Shown: positions 1 to 6,463 of the stretch, piece after piece
Numbering within the stretch: the stretch's first letter is position 1
Layout: each line of letters starts with the position of its first letter
Source: UBA7398 sp947491605
GTDB taxonomy: Bacteria > Actinomycetota > Actinomycetes > Nanopelagicales > Nanopelagicaceae
NCBI GenBank assembly: GCA_947491605.1
Contig: CANLJW010000018.1
Coordinates: forward strand, 1 to 21,280
Direction of reading: 5' to 3'
DNA: 21,280 nt
Made by a program: the position numbers and the translations under genes
The notes under the pieces: model-generated
What the model was told of the DNA's origin: nothing
Seen by the model: the letters and a program-made list of their open reading frames with translations, nothing else
Database searches by the model: none

Positions 1-353
1 TGGCAGATTATGAAGTACTCGCGCAATTAAGTGATGCGCCAAATCGACGGATGCGAATGAGTGAGTTAGCTGAATTAGCGATGCTCTCTAAATCGCGACT
101 TTCACATCGAATGAAAGTTATGGAAAAAGCTGGCTGGGTTCGCCGCGAACTTTGTAGTGAAGATAAACGTGGTTCGTGGGCAACTATGACTGATAAAGGC
201 TTTAAGGCAATTGCCGCTGCCGCGCCTTGCCATGTAGATAGCGTGCGCAAGCGATTTTTAGATCAGATATCAATTAAAGAGCAGGCCGAGCTAGCTGGAA
301 TATTTAGCCACTTAACGGAAGAGCTTCGCGAACAATATAAAACCGAAAATTAA
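1..353 (+). CDS. MarR-family transcriptional regulator, 5'-truncated by the window edge
   Basis: The open frame enters the window from the left, with its first complete codon at base 3, and ends at TAA 351-353, leaving about 116 visible residues. The visible part starts with ADYEVLAQLSDAP and continues RMRMSELAELAMLSKSRLSH, then MEKAGWVRRE. This is the MarR winged-helix pattern: dimer helix, helix-turn-helix (MSELAE...SKSRLSHRM), then a charged wing around CSEDKRGSWATMTDKG. MarR proteins bind DNA as dimers and usually repress efflux, stress or catabolic genes in response to a ligand. Its target cannot be told here because the upstream neighbour is missing. An internal ATG at base 51 is not the true start, since conserved family sequence continues upstream of it. 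It is followed by a strong terminator and faces the convergent repeat-protein gene. Confidence 0.9.
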   Translation, partial: ADYEVLAQLSDAPNRRMRMSELAELAMLSKSRLSHRMKVMEKAGWVRRELCSEDKRGSWATMTDKGFKAIAAAAPCHVDSVRKRFLDQISIKEQAELAGIFSHLTEELREQYKTEN

Positions 354-367
354 TCTAGGCATTAAAT

Positions 368-403
368 AAAAAAAGACCCGGCGCTTTCGCGTCGGGTCTT
401 TTT
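368..403. terminator. Bidirectional rho-independent terminator
   Basis: Stem arms GACCCGGCGC (375-384) and GCGTCGGGTC (389-398) enclose a TTTC loop. The stem is flanked by seven A on the left (368-374) and five T on the right (399-403). One position is a G-U wobble on the plus strand and an A-C mismatch on the minus strand. It lies between the convergent marR-like gene and the minus-strand repeat-protein gene, so it can serve both. Confidence 0.9.
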
Positions 404-415
404 AGAAAGACGGGC

Positions 416-661
416 TTACTTTGCAGCAGCCTTTTTACGACGACGACGCTTTGGTGCTGCTTTCTTAGCAGCAGCCTTTTTACGACGACGCTTTGGTGCT
501 GCTTTCTTAGCAGCAGCCTTTTTACGACGACGCTTTGGTGCTGCTTTCTTAGCAGCAGCCTTTTTACGACGACGCTTTGGTGCTGCCTTAGCAGCAGCCT
601 TTTTACGACGACGCTTTGGTGCTGCCTTAGCAGCAGCTTTCTTACGACGCTTTGCAGCCAC
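416..661 (-). CDS. Small Lys/Arg/Ala/Pro-rich tandem-repeat protein (histone H1-like tail)
   Basis: This 81-residue protein is almost entirely K, R, A and P. After an 11-residue lead-in come five units of KAAPKRRRKKAAA type, 13 to 15 residues long, and a final K. It contains no acidic or aromatic residue and no globular domain, so it must be extremely basic and disordered. Similar repeats form the C-terminal tails of actinobacterial HupB and bacterial H1-like proteins, which bind and compact DNA. Here the tail stands alone. A role as a free nucleoid or RNA-binding protein is inference. The start is GTG at 661-659, preceded on the minus strand by AGGAG with a 6-base gap, a strong Shine-Dalgarno. 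The gene shares a terminator with the marR-like gene downstream. Repeat number could vary between strains by slippage. Confidence 0.85.
   Translation of the reverse strand: MAAKRRKKAAAKAAPKRRRKKAAAKAAPKRRRKKAAAKKAAPKRRRKKAAAKKAAPKRRRKKAAAKKAAPKRRRRKKAAAK
422..628 (-). repeat. In-gene tandem repeat, five units of 39-45 bp
   Basis: The DNA behind the repeat protein is itself tandemly repeated. Each unit carries TTTTTACGACGACGCTTTGG (plus-strand reading) followed by a GCTGC-containing stretch. Units are 39, 39, 42, 42 and 45 bp, and differ by whole lysine or arginine codons, so every length change keeps the frame. The near-identical DNA implies recent duplication or gene conversion and may cause assembly collapse. 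Confidence 0.85.
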
Positions 662-924
662 GTAGATCTCCTATCGGAATGGTTCGATCCGTCACCGAAC
701 CTGTTCAAGGCATAGCCTGACAGTATTTGGCAAAAGATTCCACTATTTTGCATAAATATTGCAGTGCGTGTCGTAATTGGTTTTTTAAAAATAATGTGTA
801 TTTGCAAGAAAAATAATCGAAAAAAGTGGCATTTTTCATGCGTAAAAAGTTAGTTTTGATGAAAAATCGACATTTTTACGAAAAATGTTACCTAAATTAA
901 CGCACCAGTAATATAAAAATATTT
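662..924. other. AT-rich intergenic region with phased A/T-tracts and hairpins
   Basis: No gene is seen here. It holds the 5' side of the minus-strand repeat-protein gene and the 3' side of the MFS gene. An inverted repeat GGTTCG (681-686) / CGAACC (696-701) lies in the likely 5' UTR of the repeat-protein gene. Bases 809-885 contain eight A- or T-tracts of 4 to 6 bases, with centres near 811, 822.5, 834, 846, 855.5, 864, 875 and 883, averaging about 10.3 bp apart. Within this, ACATTTTT (870-877) and AAAAATGT (881-888) form a perfect short hairpin that could weakly terminate the MFS transcript. No convincing -35/-10 pair was identified. Confidence 0.6.
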
Positions 925-2100
925 TTAAATATTTCCCGATTTTTGACGTTTTTTCGCCGCTTCGACTGCAAATTCGTTACTTCTAACATCGTAGCGACGA
1001 AAGGTTGGCATCGCCGCTGAAATTGAAAAGACAAAGGCGATGCATAACATGCCTCCTCCTACAACTGAAGTTCTAAGTGATGTTGCAGCAGCCATGCCAC
1101 CTGCTCTGGCTTGGCCACCAAGTGGACCTACGGAGTAAGAAAGTAATTCAATGCCTGCCATCCGACCGCGCAATTCATCCGGAATTGATTGGTTCCAAAT
1201 TGCGGCCCGAAAAAGCGCGCTGACCATATCGGATGCGCCAGCTAACACTAAGAATAATAAGATTACCGGTAGCGAATTTGTCACACCCGCTAGCGTTATT
1301 GCCACCCCCCAACCAAGTGCCGCAATTGCAATTGCGCGACCGTGGTGCGGATAGTTTCTGATCCAACCACTTGTTAAAGTAATTAGAGTTGCGCCAATCG
1401 TTCCGGCGGCATAAAAAAATCCGAGCGCCCATGGTGCGCCAACTTGGTCGGCCCAAAACGGGAAGAGCGCAGTTGGCATCGCAAAGAACATGGCGGCTAA
1501 ATCAACTAAGTAAGTTCCCAGCAAATCTTTCCGATTGACTGCGTATCGGAGCCCCTCCACCAAACTTGCAAATGAAGGTGGTGCTGCGTTGACGGAAGGC
1601 GGGATATTCCGAACTTTATATAAGAAAATTAGCGCGATTACGAAGGTAATTACATCGAGCAGATAGCCATAGGTGGCGCCGTAGCTGGAAATGACGATCC
1701 CAGCGACTGCTGGAGCCACAATTACCCCAAATTGCCCGCGTAAACTCATTAAAGCGCTAGCGCTGGGCAGATCATCATGGCTGACGATCCTGGGCAAGAT
1801 TGCATCCATGCTGGGGCGTTGCAATCCATTAAGTGCGGCGAAAGTGCCGGCCACGATGTAGATGAGCACCAAATTCGGGTTTGGCAACATGGAATTGCCA
1901 AGTAGAAGTAAAGTCATAATCAGCGCCGCAAACTCGGTTGCCCAAACCATTTTCTTTCGGTCAACTGCATCGGCTAAGACGCCACCGTAGAGTCCGAAAA
2001 CGATTAACGGCACAAGTTCCACAACGCCTATTAGCCCAACTGCTAAAAAGGAGTGGGTTAACTCTTTAATTTGAAAGGGGAGCGTTACATAAGTAATCAT
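925..2100 (-). CDS. MFS transporter, EntS/MFS_3-like exporter; true N-terminus probably upstream
   Basis: From ATG 2100 the protein has 391 residues with many hydrophobic segments and the MFS motif A in the loop after helix 2 (GLYGGVLADAVDRKKMV). The opening MITYVTLPFQIKELT and the LAVGLIGVVELVPLIVFG stretch resemble the MFS_3/EntS group of small-molecule exporters. The substrate is unknown. The ATG at 2100 falls inside what should be transmembrane helix 1. The same frame stays open upstream to 2193 and encodes a typical family N-terminus (DISPLRKYRDFRNLW, then SAGLVTYFGS), giving about 422 residues. No ATG, GTG or TTG occurs in that extension. Either an ATT (2193) or CTG (2163) start is used, or the gene has lost its start. 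It lies downstream of panB on the same strand and is probably cotranscribed. Confidence 0.85.
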   Translation of the reverse strand: MITYVTLPFQIKELTHSFLAVGLIGVVELVPLIVFGLYGGVLADAVDRKKMVWATEFAALIMTLLLLGNSMLPNPNLVLIYIVAGTFAALNGLQRPSMDAILPRIVSHDDLPSASALMSLRGQFGVIVAPAVAGIVISSYGATYGYLLDVITFVIALIFLYKVRNIPPSVNAAPPSFASLVEGLRYAVNRKDLLGTYLVDLAAMFFAMPTALFPFWADQVGAPWALGFFYAAGTIGATLITLTSGWIRNYPHHGRAIAIAALGWGVAITLAGVTNSLPVILLFLVLAGASDMVSALFRAAIWNQSIPDELRGRMAGIELLSYSVGPLGGQARAGGMAAATSLRTSVVGGGMLCIAFVFSISAAMPTFRRYDVRSNEFAVEAAKKRQKSGNI

Positions 2101-2193
2101 CGAGCCAAAATAGGTTACTAAACCGGCACTCCAAAGGTTTCGGAAATCGCGATATTTTCGCAGTGGCGAAATGTCTATCGCGAATTTTTTAAT
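2101..2193 (-). other. Probable N-terminal extension of the MFS gene lacking a standard start codon
   Basis: In frame with the MFS gene, these 31 codons encode KKFAIDISPLRKYRDFRNLW followed by SAGLVTYFGS, the cytoplasmic lead and first helix expected for the family. An in-frame TAG in the panB 3' end closes the frame upstream. The candidate start ATT 2193-2191 overlaps the panB TAA (2191-2189) as ATTAA, an arrangement that would suit reinitiation. A panB-internal AGGAG lies about 15 bases upstream, too far for ordinary initiation. CTG at 2163-2161 is the other candidate. Confidence 0.55.
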
Positions 2194-2983
2194 GAAAGGT
2201 TTCTTTCTCTCCTGGGAAGGTTCCCGATTCTACGTCGCTGGCCCACTCACTTACAGCAGCGGTCATTTCGGCACGGAAATTTCGATATGCCCGGGCAAAT
2301 TTTGGTGGGTTTACCGTGATCCCCATTAAGTCAGTCCAGACCAATACTTGCGCATCACAATCTTTGCCCGCGCCAATTCCGATAGTAGGAATCGATAATT
2401 CCGCGGTTATTTGCGCAGCCAATTCTGCTGGGATCAACTCAAGGACTATCGCAAAACAACCCGCAGCTTGAATTGCTTTTGCATCTGCAAGAATTTTCAC
2501 ACCATCGCCATTTCGACCTTGCACTTTAAAACCACCGAGCGCATTTACCGATTGCGGGGTCATGCCAAGATGCCCCATTACTGGTATTCCAGCGGCCACC
2601 AAAGTTTTTATCTGTTCAGTAACTCGAGCGCCACCCTCGAGTTTTACGGCGTGAGCTTTTGCTTCCTTGAGAAATCTGATGGCGGTCGTTAGCGCCAATT
2701 CAGAGCTCGCCTCATAGGATCCAAACGGGAGGTCAGCAACAACTAACGCTTTTTCTGAGCCACGAACTACAGCTCGGGCCAGTGGAATTAACTCATCGAC
2801 AGTTACCGGAATCGTGTTCTCCTCACCAAGGAAATTATTTCCGGCGCTATCACCAACTAAGAGGAGTGGGATGCCGGCGCCATCAAAAATCGAAGCGGTC
2901 ATAGATTCGTAAGCAGTGAGCATCGCCCACTTCTTCCCGCTCTTTTTCCAGGCGGCTAAATCGGCAATCGTGTAACGGCTCAT
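2189..2983 (-). CDS. panB: 3-methyl-2-oxobutanoate hydroxymethyltransferase
   Basis: PanB transfers a hydroxymethyl group from 5,10-methylene-tetrahydrofolate to 2-oxoisovalerate, the first committed step of pantothenate and coenzyme A synthesis. It is a cytosolic Mg-dependent TIM-barrel enzyme. The 264 residues match the usual family length. Visible family motifs are LLVGDSAGNNFLG (metal-binding Asp), VVADLPFGSYEAS, HAVKLEGG, MGHLGMTPQSVN with GGFKVQGR, and VLELIPAELA (catalytic Glu), ending in the usual GTFPG tail. The ATG at 2983 has AAGGGA about eight bases upstream. It is divergent from nadE, another cofactor gene, and is followed by the MFS gene, whose frame overlaps its stop. No panC or panD is in this window. 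Confidence 0.97.
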   Translation of the reverse strand: MSRYTIADLAAWKKSGKKWAMLTAYESMTASIFDGAGIPLLLVGDSAGNNFLGEENTIPVTVDELIPLARAVVRGSEKALVVADLPFGSYEASSELALTTAIRFLKEAKAHAVKLEGGARVTEQIKTLVAAGIPVMGHLGMTPQSVNALGGFKVQGRNGDGVKILADAKAIQAAGCFAIVLELIPAELAAQITAELSIPTIGIGAGKDCDAQVLVWTDLMGITVNPPKFARAYRNFRAEMTAAVSEWASDVESGTFPGEKETFH

Positions 2984-3044
2984 CAGAAATTCCCTTCATC
3001 CTCGAGGCCGATATGGTCCCCGGGTTTATGGAACGTGCGGATTA

Positions 3045-3073
3045 ATTGTATCGAGATACTCTTGAACGGTGAA
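3045..3073 (-). promoter_or_regulatory. Candidate panB promoter
   Basis: On the minus strand, TACAAT (3050-3045) matches the -10 consensus at five of six positions. TTCACC (3073-3068) lies 17 bases upstream and matches the -35 at four of six. The -35 element overlaps the nadE start codon, and the spacer contains the nadE -10 candidate. A short palindrome GTATC-GA-GATAC (3048-3059) lies in the overlap. This was assigned by eye only. Confidence 0.45.
3057..3062 (+). promoter_or_regulatory. Candidate leaderless -10 element of nadE
   Basis: TACTCT (3057-3062) fits TANNNT and is followed by exactly six bases before the GTG start at 3069. Transcription would therefore begin at or next to the start codon. 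No Shine-Dalgarno is present upstream of that GTG, which agrees with leaderless initiation. No convincing -35 is seen. Confidence 0.45.
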
Positions 3074-4769
3074 TACCGCGATCGCACCGATTCGAATTGG
3101 GTTAGCCCAAGTCAACCCGACCGTTGGCGACCTATCGGGAAATCGCGAGTTAATTCTTAAATTCGCTCGTCATGCAAAATCGGGCGGTGCTCATATTGTG
3201 CTCTTCCCGGAGATGGTGCTTACCGGATATCCAGTTGAAGATTTAGCGATGCGGCCCTCGTTCCGAGATGGTTCGCGCCGCGCAATTAATGAGTTAGCGC
3301 TCGCGCTAGCTGAGTCCGAATTTGAAGATTTAGTTTCAGTCGTTGGGTATTTAGATGAAAGCGAGAGCGGATCTCCGCAGAACGCGATAGCCATCATTTA
3401 TCGCGGTGAGATCAAAGCGAGATATATAAAGCACCATCTCCCAAATTATGGCGTCTTTGATGAGTTTCGAAATTTCACGCCGGGCAACAAATCTTTAATC
3501 GCAAGAATTCATGGCATCGATGTTGGTTTTGCAATCTGTCAAGATATTTGGGAAGACGGTGGCCCAGTTGCGGAATTAGCAAACCGAGGCGCTGCCTTAT
3601 TGTTGGTGCCAAATGGCAGTCCTTATGAAAAGGCTAAAGATGATAAAAGATTGGAACTAGCTAGTCGTCGAGCCCGCGAAGTTGGTGCGCCACTTGTTTA
3701 TGTAAATATGGTTGGCGGCCAAGATGATTTAGTTTTCGACGGTGATTCAATAGTTGTAGATGCTGGCGGAAAATTGATTGCGCGGTCACCACAATTTGTG
3801 GAGGGTTTAGCGCTGGTAGATCTCGAGGCGCGCTTGGGCTCGGCTGATCCGGATTTAGTGATCACTGATATTCCAATTGCAAAGTATGAAAAGTTGAAAG
3901 TTGGGAAAGTTGATCCGTTAGATGGTTATGGCGAAATTTGGGAAGCCTTAGTTTTAGGGCTAAAAGATTATGTAACTAAAAATGGCTTTAAGAGCGTTGC
4001 ACTTGGCCTATCAGGTGGAATTGATTCTGCGTTAGTCGCAGCAATTGCAGTTGATGCACTTGGTCCGCAGGCTGTCCACGCGATCGCGTTACCGAGTCGT
4101 TATTCTTCAACTCACTCGCTAGAGGATGCGCTGGCGTTAGCGTTAAATACCGGGTTGAACTATCGAGTGATTTCGATTGAGCCTATAGTTACTGCCTATC
4201 TGAACTCGATAAATCTTGATGGGTTAGCGGAAGAGAATTTGCAAGCTCGAGTTCGCGGCACCACCTTGATGGGGCTGTCGAATCAAGAGGGTCATTTAAT
4301 TTTGGCAACCGGAAATAAATCTGAGTTGGCAGTTGGGTACTCAACGCTTTATGGCGATGCAGTTGGCGGTTTTGCGCCGATTAAAGATATTTTTAAAGTT
4401 GATGTATGGAACCTCGCTAAATGGCGAAATGATCAAGCGATTAAGCGCGGTGAAACACCACCTATTCCAGCTAACTCCATTTCGAAAGAACCGAGCGCTG
4501 AACTTCGTCCGGGACAGAAAGATTCTGATTCGCTCCCGGAATACCCGATCCTCGACCAAATTCTCGCAATCTATATTGAGAAAGCTGGCAGCGTTGATGC
4601 AATCGTTGCGGCTGGATTCGATCGAGCTTTAGCGGAGAAAGTAATCTTGATGGTCGATCGCGCAGAATTTAAACGGCGCCAATATCCGCCTGGGCCAAAA
4701 GTTACTTCGTTAGCATTTGGAAAAGACCGGAGATTGCCAATGACTTCGCATTGGCGGGAATCTCGTTAA
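3069..4769 (+). CDS. nadE: Glutamine-dependent NAD+ synthetase
   Basis: NadE makes NAD+ from nicotinic acid adenine dinucleotide, ATP and ammonia, the last step of NAD synthesis. This 566-residue form carries its own glutaminase. The N-terminal nitrilase-like domain (about 1-270) shows the Glu-Lys-Cys triad: E48 in LFPEMVLTGYP, K121 in IKHHLPNYGVFDEF, and C157 in FAICQDIWED. The C-terminal synthetase domain has the ATP-pyrophosphatase loop SGGIDS (315-320) and the ATGNKSELAVGYSTLYGD / GGFAPIKDIFK NAD-binding region. Ammonia passes between the two sites. The start is GTG without a ribosome-binding site, behind a candidate leaderless promoter. The protein is shorter than the roughly 680-residue mycobacterial enzyme and resembles the compact bacterial form. 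It is monocistronic by appearance, with a hairpin overlapping its stop codon. Confidence 0.97.
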   Translation: MNTAIAPIRIGLAQVNPTVGDLSGNRELILKFARHAKSGGAHIVLFPEMVLTGYPVEDLAMRPSFRDGSRRAINELALALAESEFEDLVSVVGYLDESESGSPQNAIAIIYRGEIKARYIKHHLPNYGVFDEFRNFTPGNKSLIARIHGIDVGFAICQDIWEDGGPVAELANRGAALLLVPNGSPYEKAKDDKRLELASRRAREVGAPLVYVNMVGGQDDLVFDGDSIVVDAGGKLIARSPQFVEGLALVDLEARLGSADPDLVITDIPIAKYEKLKVGKVDPLDGYGEIWEALVLGLKDYVTKNGFKSVALGLSGGIDSALVAAIAVDALGPQAVHAIALPSRYSSTHSLEDALALALNTGLNYRVISIEPIVTAYLNSINLDGLAEENLQARVRGTTLMGLSNQEGHLILATGNKSELAVGYSTLYGDAVGGFAPIKDIFKVDVWNLAKWRNDQAIKRGETPPIPANSISKEPSAELRPGQKDSDSLPEYPILDQILAIYIEKAGSVDAIVAAGFDRALAEKVILMVDRAEFKRRQYPPGPKVTSLAFGKDRRLPMTSHWRESR

Positions 4770-4790
4770 CTTGCGAATCATTCGCAAGTT
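4768..4790 (+). terminator. Perfect 10-bp hairpin after nadE, without a T-run
   Basis: AACTTGCGAA (4768-4777) and TTCGCAAGTT (4781-4790) pair perfectly around a TCA loop, starting in the nadE stop codon. No T-tract follows, so it may be a mRNA 3'-end stabiliser or an atypical terminator. The last two bases overlap the -35 candidate of the small ORF downstream. Confidence 0.5.
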
Positions 4791-4816
4791 GCTGATCTCA
4801 AAACCTTCGCTAAAAT
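4789..4816 (+). promoter_or_regulatory. Leaderless promoter of the small membrane ORF
   Basis: TAAAAT (4811-4816) matches the -10 consensus at five of six positions. It is followed by six bases (TACCCC) and then ATG 4823, with no Shine-Dalgarno. TTGCTG (4789-4794), 16 bases upstream, is a partial -35. The geometry is the leaderless pattern seen repeatedly in this window. Confidence 0.55.
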
Positions 4817-4822
4817 TACCCC

Positions 4823-4967
4823 ATGTTGAAAATCGTTACGTGGTTCTTTACTCGCCGCATCGTGATCGATCTTCATCGCGCTAATTCTTGCGCTTGCTAA
4901 CTTCTTAGATTTGCCAACCTGGTGGTTGCGCACCGTGATCTCAAAGCTCTCTGCATATTTAAATTAA
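4823..4967 (+). pseudogene. Small single-pass membrane protein ORF interrupted by a frameshift
   Basis: From ATG 4823 the first frame reads MLKIVTWFFTRRIVI and then meets TAA at 4898-4900. Near 4867-4871 (ATCGATC) the protein-like reading jumps to the next frame. It continues IFIALILALANFLDLPTWWL with RTVISKLSAYLN to TAA 4965-4967. Joining the two parts by removing one base gives a 47-residue protein: short basic N-terminus, one hydrophobic helix of about 20 residues, then a PTWW amphipathic tail. The join restores a coherent membrane protein, so the frame change looks like a one-base insertion (or two-base loss). The cause could be mutation, a sequencing or assembly error, or programmed shifting. 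I do not recognise the family. It lies between nadE and cysK and has its own leaderless promoter. Confidence 0.55.
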
Positions 4968-4995
4968 AATCCCAAAATCCTAGAAATGGAAAATC

Positions 4996-5925
4996 ATGAA
5001 GGTTTATAACGACATTACCGAAATTTATGGAAACACCCCACTAGTAAGACTTAATCGCATGATGGATGGGGCCGCGGCTACCGTTTATGCAAAGTTAGAG
5101 TTCTACAACCCAACCAGCACAGTAAAAGATCGACTTGCAATTGCGATGGTTGATGCTGCCGAAAAGAGCGGTGCGCTAAAGCCAGGCGGCACAATTGTTG
5201 AGGCGACATCCGGCAATACCGGAATAGCGTTAGCAATGGTCGGTGCAGCCCGTGGCTACAAAACCATTTTGACGATGCCAGATTCAATGTCGAAAGAGCG
5301 ACGTACCTTATTAAAAGCTTTCGGCGCGGAGTTGGTTTTAACGCCAGCAAAAGATGGAATGCGCGGTGCGGTCGCCAAATCGGAAGAACTTGGCGCAAGC
5401 GGCGCAGTATTGGTAAGACAATTTGAGAACGAATCTGGTCCGGAGATTCACCGAAAAACAACGGGCACTGAAATTTGGCGCGACCTTGATGGCAAGGTAG
5501 ATGCGGTCGTTGCGGGAATTGGAACTGGCGGCACGATAACTGGGGTTGGCCAATATCTACGGGAGAAAAATCCAGATATCAAAATATTCGCAGTCGAACC
5601 ATTTGCTTCGCCAATTTTAAATGGTGGCGCACCTGGCGGGCATCCGATTCAAGGAATTGGGCCGAACTTCATTCCGCAAGTATTAGATACCAAAATTTAC
5701 AACGAAGTCTTAGATGTAACTGCAGATGATGCCGTGAAATATGCGCGCCGCGCTGCAACCGAAGAAGGAATTTTAGCTGGCATATCTTCGGGGGCTGCGC
5801 TTTGGGCAACATCTGAAATAGCAAAACGTCCAGAATTTTCCGGTAAAACTATTGTGGTAATAATTCCATCATTTGGCGAGCGATATCTTTCAACAATTCT
5901 TTATCAAGATTTAATGGATGCGTAA
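4996..5925 (+). CDS. cysK: Cysteine synthase (O-acetylserine sulfhydrylase)
   Basis: CysK is a PLP enzyme that replaces the acetate of O-acetylserine with sulfide to give cysteine. At 309 residues it has the family length. It shows GNTPLVRLNR near the N-terminus, the PLP-binding lysine K44 in NPTSTVKDR, the substrate loop TSGNTG (71-76), the phosphate-binding GIGTGGTITG (174-183), GIGPNFIP (about 221-228), and the PLP-pyridine serine in GISSGAA (262-268). The ATG has GGAAAATC upstream, a modest Shine-Dalgarno. TAAAAT at 4965-4970 is a possible -10, but its -35 is poor. The stop overlaps the cysE start (TAATG), so the two are an operon and are probably translationally coupled. Confidence 0.97.
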   Translation: MKVYNDITEIYGNTPLVRLNRMMDGAAATVYAKLEFYNPTSTVKDRLAIAMVDAAEKSGALKPGGTIVEATSGNTGIALAMVGAARGYKTILTMPDSMSKERRTLLKAFGAELVLTPAKDGMRGAVAKSEELGASGAVLVRQFENESGPEIHRKTTGTEIWRDLDGKVDAVVAGIGTGGTITGVGQYLREKNPDIKIFAVEPFASPILNGGAPGGHPIQGIGPNFIPQVLDTKIYNEVLDVTADDAVKYARRAATEEGILAGISSGAALWATSEIAKRPEFSGKTIVVIIPSFGERYLSTILYQDLMDA

Positions 5926-6437
5926 TGAGATTTCTAAAGAATATTATTGAAGATATTGATGTTGCGTTAACTCGCGACCCGGCAGCGCGTAATCGAATAG
6001 AAGTGGCGCTTGCATATCCCGGTGTGCATGCACTTTGGGCGCATCGCGTTTCACATTTTCTCTGGAACCACCGACTTAAATTAATCGCGCGCGTTCTATC
6101 TAATTGGTCAAGAAGTGCAACCGGAATTGAGATTCATCCTGGTGCAAAGATTGGGCGACGATTTTTTATTGATCACGGCATGGGCGTTGTAATCGGGGAG
6201 AGTGCCATCATCGGTGATGATGTAATGCTTTATCACGATGTAACGATCGGGGCCCGTGGTTATGATTTGGGTAAGCGCCACCCAACCTTGAAAAACGATG
6301 TAATTGTTGGAGCTGGCGCAAGAATCCTTGGCAATATAACGATCGGCGAACATGCGGTAATTAGCGCTAATTCGGTGATCTTGAAGGATGTAGTCGCTCG
6401 AAGCGAGCGGGATGCTTCCGAACTTTTCATGATTTAA
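5925..6437 (+). CDS. cysE: Serine O-acetyltransferase, short form
   Basis: CysE transfers acetyl from acetyl-CoA to serine, making the substrate for CysK encoded just upstream. It often forms a complex with CysK. The 170 residues match the short EpsC-like form lacking the long N-terminal helical domain. A helical segment (1-65) precedes a left-handed beta-helix built of hexapeptides such as IHPGAKIG, VVIGESAIIGDDV and ITIGEHAVISAN. The catalytic histidine is H84 in FIDHGMGVVIGE, and GKRHPTL contributes to the CoA site. The C-terminus is unusual. After SVILKDV the sequence is VARSERDASELFMI instead of the usual VVGVPA-type tail that contacts CoA and CysK. The last codons contain a perfect CGCTCG-AAG-CGAGCG inverted repeat (6395-6409). 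The start overlaps the cysK stop by one base. Confidence 0.93.
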   Translation: MRFLKNIIEDIDVALTRDPAARNRIEVALAYPGVHALWAHRVSHFLWNHRLKLIARVLSNWSRSATGIEIHPGAKIGRRFFIDHGMGVVIGESAIIGDDVMLYHDVTIGARGYDLGKRHPTLKNDVIVGAGARILGNITIGEHAVISANSVILKDVVARSERDASELFMI

Positions 6438-6463
6438 CATGGTTGTAACGCGGCTTTGGCAGT

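Noticed and set aside
422..628. Regular repeats resembling a CRISPR array
   Set aside because: Units are contiguous with no unique spacers and encode an in-frame basic repeat protein with a good ribosome site.
355..807. Long minus-strand open frame over the repeat gene (150 codons)
   Set aside because: It is a shadow frame. The repeat makes several frames open, the product (RLLLRQHQSVVV repeats) has no plausible start context, and it runs through the terminator.
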